The translations under genes and the position numbers were made by a program. The notes beneath the pieces were generated by a model. It made no database searches. It saw only the letters and a list, made by a program, of their open reading frames with translations, and was not told the origin of the DNA. From the NCBI GenBank assembly GCA_024693325.1, contig JAILLA010000016.1, forward strand, positions 27,760 to 91,759: a stretch of 64,000 nt of DNA, read 5' to 3'. Shown here piece after piece: positions 52,901 through 62,600 of this stretch (positions within the stretch are counted from its first letter, which is position 1; every line of letters begins with the position of its first letter). This stretch comes from Solobacterium sp. GTDB taxonomy: Bacteria; Bacillota_I; Bacilli_A; Erysipelotrichales; Erysipelotrichaceae.

Positions 52901-55900
52901 GAATTACAATTCTCACCATCGGTTCCTGCCGGAACAAAAATGACGGTTTCATTAAGTCAGTCCCCTGTGACTGCGTCAGTTGCGACCGGAAATGGAGTTG
53001 TTGGTGAAGACCAGTCTTTATATTTAAATCTGAAAAAATCTGACGGGAAGGATTTTAAACCGTCCGGTGAATATAATTCTTATTATATAAAATGCTCTTA
53101 TACGAGAAATGGACAAACCGAGAGCATAGGCGACTATTTCACAATCAGGCTGTACAATTATCCGGAGCATGTTGAAACATATTTCATTGGAAAAAGTGTG
53201 CTTCTGTCTGCAGATTCGTTCCAAGTAATAATACGGACTACGGATACGTCGTTTGCGCTGTCTGACCATTCAATAGAAATCATCAATAAACAGACACAAG
53301 AAAAAATCAGCACATCAAAGAAGATACTCAGTCAGTCCCAGAGTCTGGGGCAGTTACACTATCATTTAAAATTGACTGCAGCGAAAAAACTGTCTGCAGG
53401 ACAATACAGTGTCAATCTCAAAAACAAGCAAGGCACCATTATTTCTTCATATGGTCTGAATGTCGTGGCAAATACCAATCAATTCTACCTGGATCAACAG
53501 GATTTCTATTTTATAAGTCCGTTATATCATCTCCAGATCAATTCAATCAATTTGGCTAGCTTGTCCGACAGCGAACTGAAAAACAAGTGGGAAACCGGGG
53601 GATATCAGATAAAGCTCTTTGACGAATTTAAAAGAGAACTGACCGGATGGACAATTGTTGACTATCACGCAAATGATGAAAGGTTTTCAAATTATGTATC
53701 TTTGTCTATTGACGGTCTGAGTCAGGAACTCAGTAAGATATATGTCAGGATCACAAAGAATGGACAGAATGGAATAGATCCGAGAACCGGACAGGATTTC
53801 TATGCTTCAGGCGGCTTTGATACAGAATATGGAAAGCTGACAACATTCAGTCCCGGCGGAGCATCGAATTCTCTGGGACTCGTCAGTGATAACTTGAGCA
53901 GAGTGTATTATGGTGTATCTGTAGATGGAGCATCGGTATATCCGGTCAACGTCGAAATATATCGTCCCGGAAAATCGTTCCCTGATAAAATCATTACGAT
54001 TACCGGTCCGGAAGATCTGAATGCAACATTTGGTTATCTCTTCACCGAAGATGATATGACAGGAATCGATCCGGAGACTGTTTATAATGTGGTACTTAAA
54101 TCTGCTGGATATACACATTTAATGACCGGGTATGTCGGAATTCGAAAAGAAGTACCGCCAGTAACGGTTGCTGTTACCGGCGTAAAATTAAGTGCAGCCA
54201 CTCAGTACATCTTTGTCGGGGAATCTGTAAAGCTTGAACCCGAAATTATGCCGGAAAATGCTACAAACAGAAATGTTTCCTGGAAGAGCAGTGATGAGTC
54301 GGTCGCAACTGTATCTGACGGTGTTGTTACTGGAACAGCTCCCGGTACTGCCGTGATCACTGTGACAACTGAAGACGGAAACAAAACAGCAGCATGCACG
54401 GTGACTGTCATAGAGAAGCCAAGACCTGTTCTGTCAGATGTATATGCATTTATAGACGGCAGAAAGCAGACCCTTTCAGGAAATGTCAGCCTGGATGCCG
54501 GGACATCGATCTATATCAAAGCTGAAGCAGGATCCGATATCAGATATACAAATGATGGAAGTGATCCGGCAGATTCTGCATCCGGTGCAGCATATACTGA
54601 TCCGATCGCCTTTGAAGGCGGAAACATGACATTAAAGATCATCGCTGTGAGCGGAGAGGAAACGTCCGAAGTATGGTCCGTCAACGTGACAGAAAATGAT
54701 CATAGCTGGAAAGAAGAACCTGGTGACGTCACACTTATAGATGCTGACTTGGTGGGAGAAAAAATCCCTGAGGACCTTTGGGTCACAGATGTTCCGGTAT
54801 CAGTGCCATATACAGGAAAAGCCGTCAAAATAACAGGATTCAGGGTTTATAACAATACAACTCTGCTGAAACAGAAAACGGATTATACCGTCAGCTATAA
54901 GAACAACAGTAATGCAGGAACAGCATATCTTGTTGTAAATGGAAAAGGAAACTACAGCGGAACAGCAGAACTCCCGTTCACAATTGAGCCGATCGATCTG
55001 AACGAAACAACTGCAGGCAACATCCAGCTGAAAAACACAGGAGCGGAACAGCTGATCAAACCTGTTGTGAAGTGGGGAAAGAAAACACTGAAGAAGGATG
55101 TTGACTATACCGTATCTGAAATTACAAATACAGACTTTTGGACAAACGGCGGAGAAGAGATTGTAACGATCACAGGTATCGGAAACTATACCGGAAAGAA
55201 AGAGATCACAGTCTATATCCCCGGAGCAGCAGAAGTGCCTATGAGCAAGGTATCGATCACCCTTTCAGCAAAAACCGTAGACTATGATGCGCAATCTCCG
55301 ACAGTAACAGTCAAATACAACAAGCAACCGGTAGACAGTTCCGCTTATGAGGTGATCTATCCGGAAGAAAAACAGGCGGGAAAGGCCACGCTGATCATAA
55401 AGGGAACAGGCGTCCAGGATGAAAATCTGAAAGCTGCCTTCAGAGGAGAGAAGAGCCTGTCATATACAGTCAAGGGAACAGCACTGTCCAAAAAGACAGT
55501 GACAGTAACCGGAGAACCGGGTTCCGTATATACAGGTCTGTATCAGGAGTCTGAACTGGGACTGTCAGATTTGGAAGGAAACAAGCTGACTGAAGGAACA
55601 GACTATACTGTAGTACAGGCAAGAGGACTGAAAGCAGGGAAGTATACAGCAGTATTTACCGGAAAGGGAAGATACAGCGGAACATACAAAGTGACCTGGA
55701 CGATCACACCGGATAATGAAATTACACTTTCCGATATCCCTGCACAGGCATACGCAACGGGTGGAACAACCCCGAAAGTAACTGTGACTGACAGAAACGG
55801 TACCAAACTGGTAAATGGAACAGACTATACAGTCAAGTACACGAACAACAAGAAGATCGGAACCGGAACAGTAACGGTAACCGGAAAAGGAAACTACAAG

Positions 55901-56482
55901 GGAGCCAAAGCTGCAAAGACGTTTGAGATCATTCAGCAGGATCTGAGTGTACTGGATGTCAGTGCGAAGGATGTGAACTTTGTAAACAAGAAGAACAAGT
56001 ACAAGAGCGCACCTGTAGTCACCGATATCAACGGAAAGAAAGTATCAGCGAAGGAATATACAGTCAGCTACAGTTACGCGAATGGCATGCCGATCCTCGG
56101 AATCCCTCAGGCCGGTGAAGTGATCAAAGTCACTGTTACCGGAAAAGGTACTAACTATAGTGGAACAAGAAGTGCAGAGTATAAGATCATTTCCAAGAGT
56201 GAGAACATTGCGGATGCCAAGGCATTCAAAGTGACCGTAAATAACGATGAAGCTTATGAGTATACCGGCAGGGCAATCTGTCCGCTGAAACAGGATATCA
56301 TCCTGACAGATGCCGGCGGGAATCAGCTTAATGATTTTGAAGTGGTATCTTATGCAAATAATGTAAGAAAAGGTACCGGAACGGTAACGATCAGGGGTAT
56401 CGGAACACTCGGAGGAGTCAGGACGGTCAAGTTCACGATCGGAACAAAAGACATAAAGACTCTCGTTGCGATAACTGAATAA
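49955..56482 (+). CDS. Giant secreted surface protein (Glu-rich N-terminus, LRR, Big_2-like and GTDYTV..GKGNYxG repeats)
   Basis: Signal peptide MNWKKMSKWMISFVLALSTVLSNGAVFA; LETLDISGHNITDISPVAEL LRR; VTGVKLSAATQYIFVGESVKL...WKSSDESVATVSDGVVTGTAPGTAVITVTT; no LPXTG at C-terminus. Confidence 0.9.
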   Translation: MNWKKMSKWMISFVLALSTVLSNGAVFAEENTAENEPAAEETAEPVSAEETEAVEEEVLPEEEAEVPVIEEVTETEVTSEPEVTENVADEEEETEGTDEEMPADILPSEAPVYEPGEVTEEEKTDETSETKEPESLSEEASVEQATGTLHSLTAEPSAFKAALEMETDKHQLPYYYSFYSVWGTPEAMSSLSETSTVSTTDLDKAGVSYCYAFFSDYKETDDSYVLSIEFTGNSDTATSALNANTRYSVQIYEETDSSQFAPFSERVEFTTLKQKDTLNIKLNSFGVVNGHYYSLFLYDLENPDDEIINGIEILAEDGSLIQSRNTFVRYNDDYYDARLFENGISGTVTPRVNVYAGKGQSRYVYADPIQVQRIPFDSSKVTDELSVGGHSVEQTVTIDDYTIADEGLYLNFFYRKVGDESYLSRSSTFYTHPNTLKITGLDENTEYEYYYTIASTQSFNPEDHMILMSRYSFQSPGTFRTKESVLYTLKDFGDPQLYLFLRSQYGSGEQLYSEDLENVTDGSQFYSGYMDKILKSIKGIEHLGSLETLDISGHNITDISPVAELRKLKSLDARNNNLEEIPDLSKLPLESLNLDGNLLTRETLTADKLPAAILEKDPAFIENTLKKQRTIIFENEYFTSGNSFPFAFAVIWKFNHDMHVEVTINGHTIKKDIDAYLHQGSTILEFDDLNSDEYNCGLETGKEYDTQIKVYDDDDNVMVRNITVRFEPFGAFMDVKEVSAFTNYASFNVAVLGNLDGVSPAISVRNQDGVIQNLTLNTNSTVSYANDSYYPNLTQNGFYPTAFNSETLIYVTMNGTLNEGIYDVLVTINGKEIVLEDRIISYGASEGILLQYAELSHNYDNTGNYVHVMMNMIGGATSDLIPSLYSDDGKRLTETVPENIIVIDETLTAGSYIYVLRKTDAWNESVTINNYGSKENYVSGTIEILNPKNIKYRDMRSYQGFRCYFDSYYLLSGVYNSKKSRFELQFSPSVPAGTKMTVSLSQSPVTASVATGNGVVGEDQSLYLNLKKSDGKDFKPSGEYNSYYIKCSYTRNGQTESIGDYFTIRLYNYPEHVETYFIGKSVLLSADSFQVIIRTTDTSFALSDHSIEIINKQTQEKISTSKKILSQSQSLGQLHYHLKLTAAKKLSAGQYSVNLKNKQGTIISSYGLNVVANTNQFYLDQQDFYFISPLYHLQINSINLASLSDSELKNKWETGGYQIKLFDEFKRELTGWTIVDYHANDERFSNYVSLSIDGLSQELSKIYVRITKNGQNGIDPRTGQDFYASGGFDTEYGKLTTFSPGGASNSLGLVSDNLSRVYYGVSVDGASVYPVNVEIYRPGKSFPDKIITITGPEDLNATFGYLFTEDDMTGIDPETVYNVVLKSAGYTHLMTGYVGIRKEVPPVTVAVTGVKLSAATQYIFVGESVKLEPEIMPENATNRNVSWKSSDESVATVSDGVVTGTAPGTAVITVTTEDGNKTAACTVTVIEKPRPVLSDVYAFIDGRKQTLSGNVSLDAGTSIYIKAEAGSDIRYTNDGSDPADSASGAAYTDPIAFEGGNMTLKIIAVSGEETSEVWSVNVTENDHSWKEEPGDVTLIDADLVGEKIPEDLWVTDVPVSVPYTGKAVKITGFRVYNNTTLLKQKTDYTVSYKNNSNAGTAYLVVNGKGNYSGTAELPFTIEPIDLNETTAGNIQLKNTGAEQLIKPVVKWGKKTLKKDVDYTVSEITNTDFWTNGGEEIVTITGIGNYTGKKEITVYIPGAAEVPMSKVSITLSAKTVDYDAQSPTVTVKYNKQPVDSSAYEVIYPEEKQAGKATLIIKGTGVQDENLKAAFRGEKSLSYTVKGTALSKKTVTVTGEPGSVYTGLYQESELGLSDLEGNKLTEGTDYTVVQARGLKAGKYTAVFTGKGRYSGTYKVTWTITPDNEITLSDIPAQAYATGGTTPKVTVTDRNGTKLVNGTDYTVKYTNNKKIGTGTVTVTGKGNYKGAKAAKTFEIIQQDLSVLDVSAKDVNFVNKKNKYKSAPVVTDINGKKVSAKEYTVSYSYANGMPILGIPQAGEVIKVTVTGKGTNYSGTRSAEYKIISKSENIADAKAFKVTVNNDEAYEYTGRAICPLKQDIILTDAGGNQLNDFEVVSYANNVRKGTGTVTIRGIGTLGGVRTVKFTIGTKDIKTLVAITE

Positions 56483-56520
56483 GCTGATAAACTGATATAC
56501 AGAATGCAATACTGATATTG

Positions 56521-56562
56521 ATCCCGGAAATCAGAAGAAACTGATGTTCCGGGATTTTTTTC
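56521..56562 (+). terminator. Strong Rho-independent terminator
   Basis: ATCCCGGAA...TTCCGGGAT followed by TTTTTTT. Confidence 0.88.
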
Positions 56563-56680
56563 TTTCACAAACAGGAGACAGCCGTAAAAACACTGTCCAC
56601 TTTTCCGCCACTCATTGAAGGCTTTCTTTGCCGTTTTATATAATGTTTTCAGAAAAATGTATTAATGCCGGGAGGTAATT

Positions 56681-59600
56681 ATGAATTGGAAAAAATCCCT
56701 TAATTTATGTCTGAGTTTTGTGGTGGCATTCAGCACGTTAAACTTTGATATGCGGATAACTGCTGAAGAAACCTCGGATCCTGAGATGGAAGAGTATCTG
56801 GAAACAGATACCACGCCAGAACCGGAAATGACAGAGATCACCAGTGATGAAAAGGAAGATGATGCTTATCCGGAAATATCTGAAATGACCGATCAGAGCA
56901 GCCAGGAAACAAATGAAGAGGCTGCAGAAGAAATCGAACTTCCCGATGCTGAAGAGGAATCTGTGGCGGAAGAACCGGCAGCTGAAGATGAAGCGTCTGA
57001 AAACATATCATCTTCAGCGGAAGAAGCCTTTGAGACGGAACAGCCGGATTACTATGAAGAACCGGAAGAGGCAGAAAGCATAGTATATGCAACAGATGAA
57101 GAAGATTTTTCGTATGTCTTAAATGAGAGCACTGAAGATATTACTATTACAGGTTATAAAGGTACAAGTACTGTAGTTGAAATCCCCTCTGATTTTTATG
57201 GTTTTAAAGTTACGGAGATCAGAGGATCCGCTTTTGAAAACTGTACCGAAATAACAAGTATCACGATTCCGGATGATGTTAAACGGATCGAATACAGAGC
57301 GTTTTATAATTGTACAAGTCTGACAACTATAACTGTCCCGCGCAGCCTGACTGAAGTCGGTCGGGAAGCATTCTATAACTGCAGCAGTCTGACAACTGAT
57401 ATTCCGGTTCCGGATGGTCAGGAATCAATTGAAGAAGGAACATTCTATAATTGCAGCAACATTAAAAACATTACGATTCCGGACAGTGTTACACATATTG
57501 GATACCATGCATTCGAAAACTGTTCCGGTCTTACTGCTGTTAATATTCCTGAAAATCTAACTGATATTGGCTATGATGCGTTCTATAATTGCAGTGGTTT
57601 GACAGAAATAACGATCCCGGGCACCGTTAACAATATAGGGCATCGTGCATTTGCAAATTGTACGAGCCTGAAAACAGTCAACATGCCGGAAAAATTTACT
57701 TCGGAAACAAGAATAGAAAGCGAGGCTTTCTCCGGGTGTCCGGGTTTGACCTCAATGATTATTCCTGAAGGGGTAACAGAATTGCCGGGTTTATGGCTTT
57801 ATTCTGATGTTGATGAAACGCTAGGCGGAATGTTCTCAAGATGTGATAATTTGAAAACGATAACCCTCCCATCTACAATACGGGATATTGGAAGAAATGC
57901 TTTAGCTGATCTGATCAGCCTGGAAAATATTATCATGCCTGAACGGTTTGCTTCTAATACCTATGTTGGCGACAATGCTTTTTCAGGTTGTGAAAAACTT
58001 ACGTCTATTACAATCCCCGAAGGAGTAGTGTCATTAGGTGGTATGTCGGAAGAGAATGGATCGTTCGCCGGCTGCCCTAATTTGAAAACAATTACATTAC
58101 CTTCAACGCTTGAAAGAATTGAAGACTATGCTTTTTATGATCTGAAAAGCGTTGAAACAATAAACATGCCTGAGCGCTTCCTCTCTGAGGTTTATTTGGG
58201 ACACAGCGCATTTCAGGGCTGTGAGAAACTGACCTCAATTGTCATTCCGGAAGGTGTTACAGAACTGCATAAAACTTCCTTTTACTCTGACACATATATC
58301 GAAGGAGTATTTTACGGGTGCAACAGTCTTTCTTCCGTCAGTCTTCCGTCAACCCTGACAAAAATCGGGGATCGGTTTTTTTACGAAATGACTAACCTGA
58401 AAACAGTAATCATGCCTGAGAAATTTACATCCGGTGCGGTAATCGGCTCACTGGCATTTTATGGCTGCAGCAGTCTGCAATCGATTTCAATTCCGGAAGG
58501 GGCAGCATTGACAGGAGCAGAATTTGTAGAAGAAATAGATGATTATAGCTCAACATTTGGCGGCTGCAGCAGCCTGGAAACAGTAAACTTGCCAAGCACT
58601 GTGACTATTATTCCACATTACACTTTCAGTGGCTGTACTTCTTTATCTGCGATAGTTATTCCTGAAGGGACGATCGAAATAGGAAGTTATGCATTTTTGA
58701 ATTGTCAGAGCTTGAAAAGTGTTCAATTGCCCGGCACATTACAATATATAGATTCAGATGCTTTTCATAATTGCATCAGCCTGGAGAACGTCATCATGCC
58801 AGAGGAGTTCAAACCAGGTTTAGTTATTATAGAACGCGCATTTGAAAACTGCAGCGGCTTAAAATCAATAGACTTTGCTGAAGGTACAACAGAAATATAT
58901 CGTGCATTTAGAGGCTGCGATAATCTGACCTCAATTTCATTGCCTTCAACAATAACTAAAATAGCGGAAGAAGCGTTTTATCATATGAAAAATCTGGAAG
59001 AAGTTAAAATGCCGAAACATTTCGCAGATGGTGCAACAATAGGTAAATGTGCTTTTAGTGGCTGTGAAAGCCTTAAAGCCATTAGTATTCCTGAAGGGGT
59101 CACAATGCTTCCTGATGGAGGATTTAGAGAGTTGGATAACTATACAGGTGTATTTGGGAATTGCTATAGTTTAAAATCTGCTGAACTTCCTAAGACGCTG
59201 AATTATATTGGCGAATATGCATTTACAGGATGTAGTAGTTTAGAAACCATTATTATACCGGAAGGTGTGTCAGTTATTGGGGCAGACTCTTTTGAAGGAT
59301 GTGGTTTGAATACTGTTTATTTTCCAAGCACAATATCAGAAATTAGAGACCATGCATTTGCTTATTGCGGTAAACTGTCATCAGTTATAACACCGGACCA
59401 TTTTGCTTCTGGAGCTATTATTCATGACGATGTATTCAGAAACTGTAACAGTCTGACAACTATTACTATTCCTGAAGGAGTAGTAAACATTAATTATGCA
59501 TTTAGAAACTGTGATAATCTGGTTGAAATAACATTGCCTTCAACTTTGGAAGAGATAAAAGAATCATATTTTGCAAATTATAAGACACTTGAGAAAGTTA

Positions 59601-62600
59601 ATATGCCGGCCTACTTTGTAAACGGTAATGTAATAGGGGATTCTGCATTTAGTGGCTGTGACCATTTATTGTCGCTCAGCATACCAGAAGGGATTACAAC
59701 TTTACCTAATAGCATTCTCTATGGCTGCACATCTTTAACTTCGATATCCTTACCTTCCACACTGCAGACAATTAGGGCAGGAGCATTTTATGATTGCAGC
59801 AGTTTAACATCAATCACTATTCCTGAAGGAGTAACAGGAATAGGCCGTTCTGCTTTCTACAATTGCAGCAGTTTAACATCAATCACTATTCCTGAAAAAG
59901 TAACAATAATAGGCAGTTCTGCTTTCAGCGGTTGCAGCAGTTTAGCATCAATTACAATTCCTGATGGAATAACCAGCATAGGAGAGAGTACTTTTGAAAA
60001 CTGCACTAATTTATCGGATGTGATATATCCCTCAAATCTAAAGGAAATTGGTAAAAATGCTTTTAAAAATTGCAAAAAGTATGCTGATATTCTTTCTTTA
60101 GAATCACTGACAAGTATCGGAGAAGAAGCATTTTCCCGGACAGGTTTGGAAAAAGTATATATTTATGATACTCCAACAATAGGAACAAATGCTTTCTCCT
60201 ATTGTGAGAATCTCAATACAGTACTAATCGAGAACAGTGATACAAATCTTTCATTATTCAGCGGATGCAAGAATATTAAAACAATTTACTATGGCGGATC
60301 CGCAGATGATTTCCTGTCTCATGGGGGACGATCGACCACATTATATGAAATTGAAAAGTATACTTGCGGCTACACGGAAAACAAGTATGACAAATTCAAT
60401 GCTGCTGAAGAAAAAGGCTATTATTTGGGAGATCTTGATATTAAAGAATACAGAGTTACTGCCTGTGAGTATAAACAGGGAGAGTACTCAATTAAAACTG
60501 AATATAGCACTAATCCGCTTGTTAACAAATGGGATATCCATGTATATTTCGATATTGACGCGGACAGTATAGAAATAGATGAAGGCAGTATATCGTTAAA
60601 TAATTATTCGTTGAATTTACATCATGTTAATGCAACAAGATTATTAAGTGCCACTCCATTGGGTAAGGCAAAAGGTAAAACACTTGTTTTCACCAGTTCA
60701 AACAAAGATGTTGTTTCATTTACTGGACTGGAATATGGAAACAGCAGGACTCTGATCGCTAACGGTCCCGGAACAGCAACTATTACTGTCACAACAGAGG
60801 ATGGCAAATATTCAGCTTCTGTTGAGGTGACAGTAATAGACAGCGAGAAGAAATACGGAAGATTAACCAATATAAACCTGTCATTCAGAACCATGACAAT
60901 TGATGGACAGGCTATACCATATTCAGAATTGGATGAGTCGATCGAGCAAAGGATCTCTGCTGTTTATAATGGCAATTATGAATGCAGTAAGATGGTTGCT
61001 TACTATGTGTATGAAGGAAACGTTGTTGATTTCAGGTACTTGGACGAGGAGGTCGGAGAAATCTATGATTGGAATCCTTCGACCGGAAAACTGACAGTGA
61101 GAATTCATCATTCAGGAACGACACCGGAATGGACAAAGGAAGAATACTATGTAAATGAAGAAATCGCGGGTTGTATCGAATCTGTCATTTCTGAGGGCAA
61201 TAACTCAAGAATCAAGATCTATGCGGATGAAGAAGGAAGAAACGAAAAAGAACTTATTCAAGTATCAGTATTCCGAACAAGGACCGGTACTATTGATTCC
61301 ATGGCCGAAGAGAACAGCAGCTATTATGTTACTGTTTTCCTGCAGGATGGGCATTCTGCATTAGCTGATCATGAAAGATTCCAGGTGCGTGACCGTAGTA
61401 CGTTTGCAAAACTGAGCGGAAAAGAAGGGGAAACAATTGTATTTACAACAGAAGATGCTGTTATAAATGAAGTTTATACAAAATCTGATTTCAATATGGC
61501 GCCTGCAGTACATCTTGATGTTAAAGATGACCGCATAAAGTGCAGCAGCGACAACAAAGTCGAAAATGTTTTCAGCAGTCCTGTCACTGTCAGCGTCAGC
61601 TATACATATCAGCTTCCTTCCGGTTTTGAAGGGGACTTCAGTACGATCGAAGATGCTTTCAATATCAGTCTTTCTTCAATCATACTTAGCTCAGAAAACG
61701 AAGACCTGTTCAGCTTTGGAGAAAACAAAACAAAGATGTTTGAATTTGAAGATGCCGTTGATCAGGTCATAACACTGAAACATCCGTTGATATTTAGTAC
61801 AGAAGTAAATTTCAACAGGAATTATGAATTCCCTCAGGAACTGGATGAAACAGACATCAATGAGAAGATCACCGTCAGCGCAGAATTCTCAGGCGGAAAA
61901 CAGATCACTGCAGACAATAATATTAAGTTTTACAAGGTGACACCTGTAGATCAGGAAGCTGTAAATAATACCAGGAAAGCTGTTGAAAATATAGTCAGTG
62001 TAACAAGTGAAAATCCTATTATCTCAAGCTATGTTGATAAAGAAACATTTGAATTTTTGAAAAGATGGGCTGTCCTGGTTATGGATCTTGCGGCTCGCCC
62101 AGATGTTTCTGATTCTGTAAAACGAGCTGTATTTGACAGCTATTCTTCCAATGGTGAAACTGCTGACGTTGAAGAAACGATCACACTCAATCTGAAGAAA
62201 AACCATCCGGGGAGATATGTTGAAGGAAACCGGGCTGATTTCACTTTCAGATTCCATGTGTTTGTTGTGGATATTAACAGATATATTGACAGTGATTTGA
62301 ATCTGAGCAATTTGTGCAGTACGAAAGAGGTTCGGTTTGACTGCCCGGCATTGAATATTAGAAACGAGTTGTTCAGCGCATCAATAAGTGCGAATGTAGG
62401 TAAATTCAACAAAGCAGCGCAGGACCTTATCGTTATGGCAAAGAAAGAAGTTGTCAAAGCAGGTCTTGATGATATTTTTGCAGTATATGACGAGTTCATT
62501 GAAGCCTGTGACTTTGTCAATGAGGAAGAAATCGTTATATCTAATGCGGTTAAGAGTTATCTTTACGTAGCCTCAGAAGAACTGGTAACAATGGAAGAAA

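Noticed and set aside
57180-60240. Regularly spaced repeats that could suggest a CRISPR array
   Set aside because: The 69-bp periodicity encodes 23-aa LRRs in one continuous frame. No repeat-spacer structure or cas genes were seen anywhere in the window.
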